From Chloroflexota bacterium (GTDB taxonomy: Bacteria; Chloroflexota; UBA11872; VXOZ01): DNA of 63,069 nucleotides. The notes beneath the pieces are model-generated. The model had not been told where the DNA came from, did no database searches, and saw only the letters and a program-made list of their open reading frames with translations. Made by a program: the position numbers and the translations under genes. Each line of letters begins with the position of its first letter. Position 1 is the first letter of the stretch. Shown here one piece after another: positions 25,763-34,724 of the stretch. The stretch spans positions 31,810 through 94,878 of the forward strand of contig JAPPLM010000047.1 of the NCBI GenBank assembly GCA_028874195.1, written 5' to 3'.

Positions 25763-27883
25763 CTACTGACGCTGCGCCCAAGAGACGAGAGCAGCGATAG
25801 CTTCCGAACGCGTCGCCCGTGTCCGTACTTCCAGAGATTCGCGCCCATCGAGTTGCGAGAACATGCGGTTCGCGATAGCAAAGGTGGCTTCAGCATCGTT
25901 CTCCGCAATTGCCTCACCCATCGCGTCCACCGGACTGAGTATGGCAATCGGACGCGGCGCTAACGCGCCGACCAGGCTGGGCAAGTCGTAGTGTAAGAGC
26001 ACACCGGGCAGGAAGCTGCTTGCGGGCACGGTGTAGTCGCCGGCGCGTGTAATGTGTCGATAGGAGGCGAGTGTCTCGTACGTTGACACAGCTTGGATGC
26101 GCTCGTCGAGCGCGGCGGCGTGCAGCGCGACCAGGCCGCCGCCTCGCTGACCGAGCACTGCTATCCGGTCCTTGTCCACGTCGGCACGCTCCACTATCTG
26201 ATCAACACAGCGAATCGCGTCGGCTACGCGCAGGGCCAAGGGCCATTCGCCTAAGAAGTACCCCATGTATGCCAGGCGGGAGTCCGCCCCAAGCAGAGCG
26301 ACATCATCAGGACGATATACGGTTTCTGGCTTCCAGCGTGTCTCGCCCCAGCCGCGTACGTCCATGGCGAAGACCATGCTACCGGCCCGTGCCAACGCGG
26401 CGGGTATGCCGTTCTCACCGGCTTCCACGTCTTTCCCACGATCGTGGATATAGATAACTGCGGAATGCGGGCCCTCGGACGGCGGATGGAAAACCAACCC
26501 GGGCACCGGCAGATCGACTTCACTTTCGAAGTACACTTCCTCGACGTGCAGCCCGCCAACTTCGCCGGTTCCCACTGACTGCATGGCACTGGCAGCGGGT
26601 TTCTCGTCGTACGCGAGGACTGCTCGCGCTGCATCGCGAATACTCTTCCTGAATTGCTCCGCATCTTCCTGGGTATCCAGCTCTGGGACTGCAGGCGCGA
26701 GTTCCTGGACGCGCTTCTCATTCAAAGAAACGACAGTCTCATTCTGATCTGTCAAAAGCACTTGCCCTGCCAGCGTGCACCAGAGAGTTTCAGGCGACTC
26801 GATCGAAAAGGGTGCCTCTGTGACCGGTCCGGGCTCATCCTTCAGCCAGCGATTGAACCATGCGTACATCGCCTCGCGCATGGGCTGGTTGTAGTCGTGG
26901 TGGGCCGGCGCCTCAAACAGATTTGCCCGCTCCGGCACGCCGAGCGCCGTATAGCAATCGAGCACGTCAGCGTAAACATCGCGCACACCGATGAGGGGGA
27001 AGAAGTCGTAGGTCGTACATGTTATCTGCATTGGCAGCGGCGCTCGGCACATCAAGAGGTCTGCCATCTCCATGTCGTTCGGGTAGCTGCCGACGGGGTC
27101 CTGGCACGGGTCGCCAATCTGCCCCTTCGAGTGCATGCGCTCGTAGGTGGCGGTCGAGCACACCGGCACTGCCGCCTTGATGCGATCGTCAAACGCAGTA
27201 AGAAACATCGTGAATGTGCCGCCGCCGGACGCGCCGGTGCAGCCAATGCGGCTCACATCCACGTCGGTGCGCGTCTCCAAGTAGTCGAGCATGCGCACGC
27301 CGTCCCAGACCATGTGATTGATGACCGTCTGGCCTGTCAGCCAGCAGGGAAGGCAGGCACCGGCGTGCTGCTCCGTGCTGCTTGGTACCGGATCGGTATG
27401 AGTGGCCGCATCCCAGTGTTGGCTGCGTTCGCCCTGTCCGATAGGATCGTAGACAAGCGCAACATAGCCGTGCCGCGCGAGGCCGATGCCGCGCGCTTGC
27501 ACCACATCTTGCGCTTTGCCGTCGGCCCAGTGTCCCAAGGGATTGAGGACGGCCGGCAGCGGCTCCGTGATTTCAGGCGGGCGATAGAGATTGACCGTCA
27601 CAGGGAAGCCTGGCTGGCTCTCGATGAGCAGCTTCTCAACGATGTAGCCGTCACGCTCGAGAACGCCCATCAACTGCGGATTGAGGGGCGTCTTGTCAGG
27701 AAACGCACCGAGCGAATCGCGAAAGTGCTCGCGCACCGCCTGCATATGCGCTTGCCAGTCCTCCGCCGATCCGAAGGAGCGCAGCTTGCGCTTGCGCCGC
27801 CAATTGTGCTCACGCGCCTGTCGCAAGAGATAGCCGAAATAGGCCTGATCGGCCCCGTTCACGCGTCCGCTCAAAACCGCCAT
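25763..27883 (-). CDS. Tandem alpha/beta-hydrolase (acetyl xylan esterase/dienelactone hydrolase type)
   Basis: A 706-residue protein with two alpha/beta-hydrolase domains. The first (about 80-370) has the nucleophile elbow GCTGASGGGTF and the conserved PVVLNPLGHW-like oxyanion region (AVLNPLGHWADGK), as in the AXE1 or 4-O-methyl-glucuronoyl esterase-like families. The second (about 440-706) keeps the fold (AVIYIHDRGK; MDVRGWGETRW) but has VLGQRGGGLVALHA, with Arg in place of the nucleophilic Ser. No signal peptide is seen. The catalytic role is in the first domain; the second probably binds or stabilises. The substrate is unknown; polysaccharide ester cleavage is a guess. Confidence 0.8.
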   Translation of the reverse strand: MAVLSGRVNGADQAYFGYLLRQAREHNWRRKRKLRSFGSAEDWQAHMQAVREHFRDSLGAFPDKTPLNPQLMGVLERDGYIVEKLLIESQPGFPVTVNLYRPPEITEPLPAVLNPLGHWADGKAQDVVQARGIGLARHGYVALVYDPIGQGERSQHWDAATHTDPVPSSTEQHAGACLPCWLTGQTVINHMVWDGVRMLDYLETRTDVDVSRIGCTGASGGGTFTMFLTAFDDRIKAAVPVCSTATYERMHSKGQIGDPCQDPVGSYPNDMEMADLLMCRAPLPMQITCTTYDFFPLIGVRDVYADVLDCYTALGVPERANLFEAPAHHDYNQPMREAMYAWFNRWLKDEPGPVTEAPFSIESPETLWCTLAGQVLLTDQNETVVSLNEKRVQELAPAVPELDTQEDAEQFRKSIRDAARAVLAYDEKPAASAMQSVGTGEVGGLHVEEVYFESEVDLPVPGLVFHPPSEGPHSAVIYIHDRGKDVEAGENGIPAALARAGSMVFAMDVRGWGETRWKPETVYRPDDVALLGADSRLAYMGYFLGEWPLALRVADAIRCVDQIVERADVDKDRIAVLGQRGGGLVALHAAALDERIQAVSTYETLASYRHITRAGDYTVPASSFLPGVLLHYDLPSLVGALAPRPIAILSPVDAMGEAIAENDAEATFAIANRMFSQLDGRESLEVRTRATRSEAIAALVSWAQRQ

Positions 27884-28044
27884 GGGGAAGCTCCTTCTCT
27901 AGGCTGCGACCAAGTATCAGATTGATCGGCCAGGGGCCGGATTGGCTGAAAGGATTAGTAACCTAATGTCAGTTCGCAAACCTTTCAACATTGTCGTGTC
28001 ATGAGAATACAACGGCTTGGTCGCTCTGAGCAAAGTGTGATACC

Positions 28045-29319
28045 ATGCGTCCCGTCATGACCAGACCTCGCCCCGATGACATTCGCGCTTTCGTTGAAAC
28101 TGAAGTCTCTGCGGTTGCGGACTGGCTCTTTGCGCTTTGTGCCCTCGAGAGCAAACTCGGTTTCGAAGCTGCAACGATCTCAGAGGTAATGAAGGCCTTT
28201 CAGGGCCTTGACCTCACGGTTGAGAAAGTGCCCTACCCGCACGACATTGATCAGAATCCGCATCACATTCCGGTGCCGGATCTGGACCAGTACCCAGACC
28301 ACGTACGCGCCAATGTGCTCGCCACACGGCCCGGCAGCGGCGGCGGACGCAGCCTCATCCTGCAGACCCATCTTGACGTCGTACCGGAAAGCGAAGGCCA
28401 GCGTTACGAGCGCGTACAAGACCCTGAACGTGGGGAAATCCTCTACGCGCGCGGCAGCAACGATGCGAAAGGACAAGCAGCGGCGCTCCTGCTCGTTATG
28501 CGTGCCTTGGCGCACTTCGACATTTCACTGCAGGGAGACCTGGAACTCCAGCTTGTTACCGAAGAAGAGGTGGGCGGCAACGGCGCCCTCGCCTTTATTC
28601 ATGCCGGACATCGTGCCGATGGCGTATTGGTCATGGAGCCTTCACTCGGACAGATTCATCCCGCCAATCGCGGCGCGCTCTGGTTCCAAATCGGCATAGA
28701 AGGCGTCAGCATGCACATGGGGCGCATGCATGAAGGAGTCAGCGCAATCGACAAGGGTATCGCCCTTATTGCCAGCTTCAAAGAATACGAGAAAGAACTC
28801 GTCGCGATGAGTAAGGGGTATCGCGGCTTCGAGCGCTACGATCATCCCGTGCAACTGAATGTTGGCATTTTTCAGGGCGGCCACTGGCCCAGCGCCGTAG
28901 CGGGCGAGGCCGTCATAGAAGGCGGCGTCGGTTTCTTACCGAACAAAGCCATGGATGACGTACGCGCCGACTTGGAGCGCATCATCGCGACTCATCCCGA
29001 CGAGTGGATTCGTAACCACACTACCATCCAATTTAACAAGCTGCGCAACGATTCTTTTGAGATACCCTACGATCACCCGCTACCCACCACGCTCCATGCT
29101 GCCGTGCACGATGCGGGATTGGAGAGCGAGGTATTCGGCTGGAACGTCTCCTGCGATGCTCGGCTCTATGCCCGCGTTGGCGGGCTGCCAGTCGTTGTGT
29201 TCGGGCCTGGCGACCTCGCCACCGCACATGGACCGCATGAACACTTCGCGGTAGCGGACATGGTCGACGCTGCCTGCGCACTCACGCAGTTCGTGCAGGA
29301 CTGGTGCGACGTGCGCTAG
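28045..29319 (+). CDS. M20-family metallopeptidase (ArgE/DapE/carboxypeptidase G2 type)
   Basis: A 424-residue zinc hydrolase. The two-metal ligands are all recognisable in order: LQTHLDVVPE (His, with the catalytic-site Asp), ARGSNDAKGQ (bridging Asp), TEEEVGGNG (catalytic and ligand Glu), VMEPSLG and ATAHGPHEHFAV (His). A dimerisation domain lies between about 195 and 310. Members deacylate N-acetyl amino acids or trim peptides. The start at 28045 or the second ATG at 28057 are both possible. Its stop codon lies inside the first unit of a 19-bp tandem repeat. Confidence 0.92.
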   Translation: MRPVMTRPRPDDIRAFVETEVSAVADWLFALCALESKLGFEAATISEVMKAFQGLDLTVEKVPYPHDIDQNPHHIPVPDLDQYPDHVRANVLATRPGSGGGRSLILQTHLDVVPESEGQRYERVQDPERGEILYARGSNDAKGQAAALLLVMRALAHFDISLQGDLELQLVTEEEVGGNGALAFIHAGHRADGVLVMEPSLGQIHPANRGALWFQIGIEGVSMHMGRMHEGVSAIDKGIALIASFKEYEKELVAMSKGYRGFERYDHPVQLNVGIFQGGHWPSAVAGEAVIEGGVGFLPNKAMDDVRADLERIIATHPDEWIRNHTTIQFNKLRNDSFEIPYDHPLPTTLHAAVHDAGLESEVFGWNVSCDARLYARVGGLPVVVFGPGDLATAHGPHEHFAVADMVDAACALTQFVQDWCDVR

Positions 29320-29371
29320 CGAGCGAAACCAGCGCTAGGTAGCGAAGCCTACGCTAGGTAGCGAAGCCAGC
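29315..29371. repeat. Three tandem copies of a 19-bp unit (GCTAGGTAGCGAAGCCAGC)
   Basis: Units at 29315-29333, 29334-29352 and 29353-29371, the last two differing at two positions. The stop codon of the M20 peptidase gene (29317-29319) is inside unit 1. The AGCGAAGCC motif repeats in phase. Confidence 0.8.
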
Positions 29372-29403
29372 GCAAGAACTCGGAGGTTTCCCGGAATAGG
29401 CTA

Positions 29404-30048
29404 ATGTCATCCACAGTACAGCACACAGGGGATAGCCGCAGGATCTGGGAAGCGCTGGCCTTTATCCTCCATCGCGTCTATGAACCGCTGGAAGATGCCA
29501 ATGCTGAGTGGGCGATCATTGGCAGCGCTGCCTCTGCGCTGCAGGACATTGCGGTTAGTCCCAACGAATTGCGCATTCTCACAGCGCCCGATGCGTTCGA
29601 TATATGGTCCACGCACCTATGGGACTGGCTGGACGAAGAACCGGACAACCAGAATCCCAACCATGCCAAGCTCACGCTCACCGTAGAACACGCGCCGGCC
29701 ACCATTTTTGTGCGCGAACCCCAAGAAAATGAACAGGGTATACTGCTAGAGGGCGTGGGCGGGACGCTATGGGGCGTGGTTGGTAGGGTGCGCTTTCAGA
29801 ATTGGCTCGTACCGGTAGTGCCGCTTGAGGTGCAATTTGCATCCACGGTGGGACGGATGACACGCAATCCGTCTCAGCGTTCGTGGCGACAGTTAGCCGA
29901 CAAAATGGCAAAGGCGCTGTATGCCAATGGATACTACCGCGAACTCATCGAGGAAGCGCTTAGCCCCTACGGAGCGCAAGCCGGCAATGTAGCACTCGAC
30001 TTGATTCGCGGACAAGCGCTGCCTCGTCCGTCACGGCCACTACGCTAA
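29404..30048 (+). CDS. Uncharacterised protein, possible nucleotidyltransferase fold
   Basis: A 214-residue protein I do not recognise as a named family. The N-terminal part WAIIGSAASALQDIAV resembles the helix-GS-loop of AbiEii/MNT-type nucleotidyltransferase domains, and the middle (NHAKLTLTV, VPLEVQFAS) looks like the following beta strands. The second half is helical (RQLADKMAKALYANGYYRELIEEAL). A conserved SDxD is not seen, so catalysis is doubtful. It starts 32 bases after the tandem repeat; an upstream GGAGG is too far (about 19 bases) to be its ribosome site. Confidence 0.6.
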   Translation: MSSTVQHTGDSRRIWEALAFILHRVYEPLEDANAEWAIIGSAASALQDIAVSPNELRILTAPDAFDIWSTHLWDWLDEEPDNQNPNHAKLTLTVEHAPATIFVREPQENEQGILLEGVGGTLWGVVGRVRFQNWLVPVVPLEVQFASTVGRMTRNPSQRSWRQLADKMAKALYANGYYRELIEEALSPYGAQAGNVALDLIRGQALPRPSRPLR

Positions 30049-30195
30049 GACGATGAATTGAGAACCGTTATATGCGGATCTCGTGGAAGACTCTCAAAGG
30101 GACAGCGAAAGAGACAACACTAAGGCCAAGTCTACCTGAAGATAGCTGGCCAAAGACCCAGCAGCGGGCACAGACAATCAGGAGGAATCTCTCTC

Positions 30196-31278
30196 ATGGC
30201 AGACCCAGTACGAATTGGCGTAATCGGCACCGGCGTATTTGGCATCAGTCACCTGCGTGTTTTCCAGCAGGCAGAGAAAGCCGGCCGCACCGTCCTTGTA
30301 GCCGCCTGCTCGTCCGGCCGTGACCCGGCCAGGGACGCGGAGCGCAAGGAGGAATTCGGTATTCCCATCTATACCGATTGGAAAGCAATGCTCGATAAGG
30401 AGTCGCTGGACGCCGTCACCATCGTGACGCCCGACCACCTGCATCGTGAAATGACCGTTGAAGCCGCCAACCGGGGCCTGCACGTTCTCGTCGAAAAACC
30501 GCTGGATGTTACCACCGCCGGTTGTCGTGAAATGGTGGACGCCTGTAAGTCCAACGGCGTGTTTCTCCAAGTCGACTTCCACAAACGCTACGATCCCTAC
30601 CACTTGGCGCTGGAACGGCAATGCAACGACGGCACGCTGGGCGAAGTGCTCTACGGCTATGTGCACATGGAAGACAAGATCGTCGTGCCGCGCGACTGGT
30701 TCCCTCACTGGGCCGGATCGACCAGCCCGGCATGGTTTCTAGGCGTGCACTTCTACGACCTGGTGCGCTGGTGCATCAAGAAAGAAGCCACCAGGGTCTA
30801 CGCTACGGGCATCAAGAAGAAGCTCGTGTCACACGGAATTGACACTTATGACGCCATCCAGGCCAAAGTTGAGTTTGAGGGTGGGGCCAGTGTTTTCTTC
30901 GATACCGGCTGGGTATTGCCTGACACCTTCGAAGCAATCGTGAATCAGTCCATCCGCCTTGTCGGTACAGACGGTTTTGCCGAGGTCGACAGCCAGAATC
31001 GCGGCATGGAAGCAGCCAGCTACAAGGACGGCATGCGCACGTACAATGAAGCCTTCATGCGCGAGGAAGAGGACAAGAACGGGAATGTCGTGTACCGCGG
31101 CTATGGGTACGAGAGTATTCTCGACTTTGTCGACAATCTGGAGTTTCTGCAGGAGGGCGGCACCATCGAGCAGTTGGAGGACCGCTACCCCAGTGGCGAA
31201 GACGCATTGGAAGTAACCCGAATTGCCGAGGCTGTCCACCAAAGCATCGATAGCGGCGCGATAGTCAACCTAAGGTGA
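30196..31278 (+). CDS. Gfo/Idh/MocA-family oxidoreductase
   Basis: A 360-residue NAD(P)-dependent oxidoreductase with GVIGTGVFGISH at the start, the catalytic VEKPLDVT near residue 97 and the C-terminal-domain segment QVDFHKRYDPYHL plus GVHFYDLVRW. AGGAGG at 30181-30186 precedes the ATG by nine bases. It is followed after 12 bases by a metallo-hydrolase-like gene, which probably shares the transcript. The substrate is unknown; sugar or sugar-acid oxidation is the family norm. Confidence 0.92.
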   Translation: MADPVRIGVIGTGVFGISHLRVFQQAEKAGRTVLVAACSSGRDPARDAERKEEFGIPIYTDWKAMLDKESLDAVTIVTPDHLHREMTVEAANRGLHVLVEKPLDVTTAGCREMVDACKSNGVFLQVDFHKRYDPYHLALERQCNDGTLGEVLYGYVHMEDKIVVPRDWFPHWAGSTSPAWFLGVHFYDLVRWCIKKEATRVYATGIKKKLVSHGIDTYDAIQAKVEFEGGASVFFDTGWVLPDTFEAIVNQSIRLVGTDGFAEVDSQNRGMEAASYKDGMRTYNEAFMREEEDKNGNVVYRGYGYESILDFVDNLEFLQEGGTIEQLEDRYPSGEDALEVTRIAEAVHQSIDSGAIVNLR

Positions 31279-31290
31279 GCGTAGCAGGGC

Positions 31291-31860
31291 ATGGAGCAAC
31301 TCTTCCCCGGATTCTACTGTTGGCACGCGCCGTATCGTCCTGGACGGGAGGCCTATAGCGTCTGGGTGGAAGGTGAGAACGAAAATGTGCTCATCGACCC
31401 CCATACGCCGGAGGAAGGTTTGAGCCGCTTCAGCCATCCCAGCAAAGCGATCATCGTATTGCTGACCTCGGCAAACCATGAGCGCGATGCGTATTCCATC
31501 AAGTTGGGGCTGCGCGCGGAGATTTGGGCGCCGGAAGCGGCGTTGAACGACATGGACATGGTGCCTGATCGGGTGTACAGCAGCGACGATGAGCTCCCTT
31601 GCGGCATGCAGGCATATCACCTCGAGGGTTCGCATTCTGAGGGGGAAACTGCCCTGCTCGTGCCGTGCGGCCCCGGTGTTCTCGTAATAGGCGATGGGTT
31701 GGTTGCACACCCGGATGCCGATTGGCGCGTGTTCGTGCCGGAAGAGCGCCGTGCCCTGCTGCCCTTGAAAGACTTGGCGTTCGATGCAATCGTCACGTCC
31801 CACGGTACGCCGGTGCTCTCGGGTGGAGCGGCTGGACTGCGGACGTTCTTGGAGGCGTAG
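31291..31860 (+). CDS. Metallo-beta-lactamase-like fold protein without canonical metal motif
   Basis: A 189-residue protein whose strand pattern (NVLIDPHTP; IIVLLTSANHERDA; AYHLEGSHSEGETALLV; VLVIGDGLV; IVTSHGTPV) follows the metallo-beta-lactamase fold. The HxHxDH motif is replaced by SANHERDA, keeping one His and Asp only, while a later GSHSEGE and TSHGTP keep two further His. It is either an atypical metal site or an inactive paralogue. It probably shares a transcript with the Gfo/Idh gene 12 bases upstream. Confidence 0.7.
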   Translation: MEQLFPGFYCWHAPYRPGREAYSVWVEGENENVLIDPHTPEEGLSRFSHPSKAIIVLLTSANHERDAYSIKLGLRAEIWAPEAALNDMDMVPDRVYSSDDELPCGMQAYHLEGSHSEGETALLVPCGPGVLVIGDGLVAHPDADWRVFVPEERRALLPLKDLAFDAIVTSHGTPVLSGGAAGLRTFLEA

Positions 31861-31901
31861 CGGCTATAGATGAGGGAGTGTGCTAAAGAGGGATAAACTT
31901 A

Positions 31902-31946
31902 CTTAACATTGCTAATTCGGTTAATTTCGCTAAATTTGCTATAATA
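31902..31946 (+). promoter_or_regulatory. Five 9-bp tandem repeats overlapping a TATAAT promoter
   Basis: Units CTTAACATT, GCTAATTCG, GTTAATTTC, GCTAAATTT and GCTATAATA run without gaps from 31902 to 31946. The last contains TATAAT (31940-31945), seven bases before the ATG at 31952, so the transcript would start at or next to the start codon (leaderless). The tandem units look like operator sites. Confidence 0.55.
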
Positions 31947-31951
31947 GGCGT

Positions 31952-33142
31952 ATGGATCCTATTCAGAACCCATACGCGCCTGGAGCAGGCACCCAACCAC
32001 CGGAACTTGCCGGTCGCAGCGAACTCCGCGAAACCGCGCGGATTGCCTTGGAGCGCATTCGCCGAGGACGTCCCAGCAAGAGCATTATCATGGTCGGTTT
32101 GCGGGGTGTCGGCAAAACCGTATTGCTGAACCGAATTCAGCAGGACGCCGCAAATCGTGACATATACACTGCGGAGATTGAAGCGCCGGAACATCGCTCG
32201 CTGCCCGCCACGTTAGCCCCGAACTTGCGAAGAATTCTTCTGCAACTCTTGCGGAGAGAGTCTTCACGGCAGCTTGCACAACGCGCCCTGCGGGGAGTTG
32301 CTGGGTTTGTAAGCACACTGAAGGTAAAATACCACGACATAGAAGTTGGTCTTGACTTTCCACCCGAACCCGGCCTTGCAGACAATGGAGACTTGGAAAC
32401 CGACCTGCAGGACTTGCTTGCTGTGATTGGCGACGCTGCAAAGGCAGCAGAGAGTTGCGTAGCGCTCTTTGTCGACGAGATACAATACGTGCGCGAGGAG
32501 GAACTGGCTGCTTTGATCATCGCCTTGCACCGCACAGCCCAGCGCCAGTTGCCCGTAACCCTTATTGGGGCCGGGCTGCCCCAAGTGCGCGGCCGTACTG
32601 GCAAAGCCAAGTCTTACGCAGAGAGGCTCTTCGACTTTCCTGAAATCGTTGCCCTCTCGACCGCAGACGCCAGGCGTGCCATTGCCAAACCGGCACAGGA
32701 AGAAGGCGTAGAAATCGCAGACGATGCACTTGATGCCATCGTATCGCAGACAAAAGGCTACCCTTATTTCCTACAGGAGTGGGGCAAGCACGTATGGGAC
32801 ACGGCTGAATCTTCTCCCATTAACGTTTGTGCCGTGAATATTGCTGGCGAAAAAGCAATCGAGAGTCTCGACCAGAGTTTCTTCCGGGTCAGATTTGATA
32901 GACTAACTCCGTCGGAACGTCGCTATCTCCGTGCCATGGCGGAGCTTGGCCCTGGGCCGCATCGTTCCGGCGCAATTGCTCGGAAACTGGGCCGTGCGGT
33001 TTCATCGTTGGGCCCTATTCGCAACAATCTTATCGGCAAAGGCATGGTATGGAGCCCGGGCCACGGCGATACAGGCTTTACTGTGCCAATGTTCGATGAG
33101 TTCTTGTTGCGCGCAATGCCGGCCTGCGGCGACGATAGTTAG
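31952..33142 (+). CDS. AAA-type ATPase with C-terminal winged helix (Orc1/Cdc6-like, AAA_16)
   Basis: A 396-residue ATP-binding protein. Walker A is GLRGVGKTVLLNR (about residues 49-61), Walker B is ALFVDEIQYV near 171, and the sensor segment is LIGAGLPQVR near 210. The C-terminal region (RSGAIARKLGRAVSSLGPIRNNLI) resembles a winged helix. No ribosome site precedes the ATG, and the -10 box sits right before it. Family members of this size are often multi-copy and of unknown function. Nothing in the neighbourhood (MBL-like protein, aminotransferase) points to a role. Confidence 0.82.
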   Translation: MDPIQNPYAPGAGTQPPELAGRSELRETARIALERIRRGRPSKSIIMVGLRGVGKTVLLNRIQQDAANRDIYTAEIEAPEHRSLPATLAPNLRRILLQLLRRESSRQLAQRALRGVAGFVSTLKVKYHDIEVGLDFPPEPGLADNGDLETDLQDLLAVIGDAAKAAESCVALFVDEIQYVREEELAALIIALHRTAQRQLPVTLIGAGLPQVRGRTGKAKSYAERLFDFPEIVALSTADARRAIAKPAQEEGVEIADDALDAIVSQTKGYPYFLQEWGKHVWDTAESSPINVCAVNIAGEKAIESLDQSFFRVRFDRLTPSERRYLRAMAELGPGPHRSGAIARKLGRAVSSLGPIRNNLIGKGMVWSPGHGDTGFTVPMFDEFLLRAMPACGDDS

Positions 33143-33296
33143 GGTTACCCGGTCCTAAGAACCGGAAAGTAAGCGTGAAACATTGCACGCGGTAACAGGA
33201 CAATCGGCTGGAACAGGTTAGGTTAGGTAAGAGTTACTGAGATAAACATTTCGCATGCATTCGGCGTCCCGTGACGTCCGACATTGGAGGAGGTTT

Positions 33297-34649
33297 ATGA
33301 AGACGAGTACTCGCCTACGCGGTCCAATCATCAACACGGAGTTGCCCGGCCCGCGCTCGCGTGAGATCAAGGAAATCTCAGAGCAGTACGAGCCCAACGC
33401 ATCCAGTGAGCAGGTGCCGATAGTCTGGAAGCACGCCGAGGGCGTATGGGCCACCGACATGGACGACAACACGTTTCTGGATTTCACCAGCGGTGTGCTT
33501 GTCGCCAACGCGGGGCACAGCCATCCTCGCTTGGTGCGCGCTATGCAAGAACAGGCCGAGCGCGCGGTGAACACCTACGACTTTCTCAATGAGTGGCGCC
33601 CGCAGTTGGCCAAGAAGCTTGTGGATATCACGCCCCTAAACCTTTCCCGCGCAATTGTGCTCTCCACTGGGGCAGAGACGATTGAAACCGCCATGAAGAT
33701 CGCGCGGCTCTACACCGGCAAACATGAAATCGTCGCGTTTCACGGCGCGTTTCACGGCCGGACATATGGGGCAATGTCGGTGAACGGCAAACGTTCCAGC
33801 CCCGGCATCAAGGGCTTTGGGCCGTTCTTGCCCGGCGTCGTCTTTGCACCGTTCCCATATCCCTACCGCAGTATTCTCTGCCGTGGTCATGAAGACGAAT
33901 GCAGCGAGCGCAGTTTCGAGTACTTCAAGTGGATCATTGAGACGGAGTCCGAGAAGGACATAGCCGCCGTGCTGGTGGAGACCTATCAAGGTGCAGCCGG
34001 TTCCATCATCGCCCCCAAAGACTGGCTGCAGATGATCGCACAATGGTGCAAGGAGAACGGCGCCGTGCTCATTATCGACGAGGTGCAAGCCTCCTTTGGC
34101 CGCACCGGCAAGCTCTTTGGATTCGAGCACTATGACATCGAGCCGAATCTGCTCTGCCTTGGTAAGGGCATCTCTTCCACTGTGCCGGTCTCGGCCGTCG
34201 TGGGAGAAGAGGACATCATGAGCGTACTGACACCGGGGTCGGTTTCGAGCACGCACGGCGGCAATGCTTTTTCGAGCCGCATAGCACTGGAGAACATCAA
34301 CGTAATCCTGGAAGAGAACCTTTCAGATAATGCGGCCCGCATCGGCGCAATACTCGACGCCCGCTTCCGCGACATGCAAAGCAGGTACCCGGCAATTGGC
34401 GACGTTCGCGGCCTTGGCTTGGTCTTTGGTTTAGAATTCGTGAAAGACCCCGACACCCGTGAACCCGCTCCTGAACTGACCCAGGCTATCATTGACGAAG
34501 CCTTCAAGCGGGGACTGGTGATGATCGCACCGATTGGGTTCTATGGCAATGCAATCCGCGTCGCCCCGCCGCTCGTCATCACGGAAGAAGAGGCGATGCT
34601 CGGTGCAGATATTCTCGAGGAGGCAATTGCAGCCGCATTGGACGCATAG
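33297..34649 (+). CDS. Class III PLP-dependent aminotransferase (4-aminobutyrate/acetylornithine type)
   Basis: About 450 residues from the ATG at 33297, which has a strong GGAGGAGG site; an upstream ATG at 33255 is rejected. The fold-type-I elements are clear: FTSGVLVANAGHSHPRLV, ALVETYQG..., VLIIDEVQASFGRTGKLFGFE with the cofactor-binding Asp, and the lysine in CLGKGISSTVP that carries PLP. It would move an omega-amino group (4-aminobutyrate, beta-alanine-type donors) to 2-oxoglutarate or pyruvate. The next gene is the small membrane protein at 34725. Confidence 0.9.
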   Translation: MKTSTRLRGPIINTELPGPRSREIKEISEQYEPNASSEQVPIVWKHAEGVWATDMDDNTFLDFTSGVLVANAGHSHPRLVRAMQEQAERAVNTYDFLNEWRPQLAKKLVDITPLNLSRAIVLSTGAETIETAMKIARLYTGKHEIVAFHGAFHGRTYGAMSVNGKRSSPGIKGFGPFLPGVVFAPFPYPYRSILCRGHEDECSERSFEYFKWIIETESEKDIAAVLVETYQGAAGSIIAPKDWLQMIAQWCKENGAVLIIDEVQASFGRTGKLFGFEHYDIEPNLLCLGKGISSTVPVSAVVGEEDIMSVLTPGSVSSTHGGNAFSSRIALENINVILEENLSDNAARIGAILDARFRDMQSRYPAIGDVRGLGLVFGLEFVKDPDTREPAPELTQAIIDEAFKRGLVMIAPIGFYGNAIRVAPPLVITEEEAMLGADILEEAIAAALDA

Positions 34650-34724
34650 ACTAGATAGGCATTCTGGCGACGATTAGTTGCTGTAGCAGCTCTAAACGCG
34701 CAATGACAGTAAGGAGTTGACGAA

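Noticed and set aside
26654-27925. 423-codon ORF on the plus strand
   Set aside because: It lies antisense to the esterase, whose motifs are clear; the composition (His/Arg-rich) is that of a shadow ORF.
29315-29371. CRISPR-like repeat
   Set aside because: The 19-bp units are directly adjacent without spacers.
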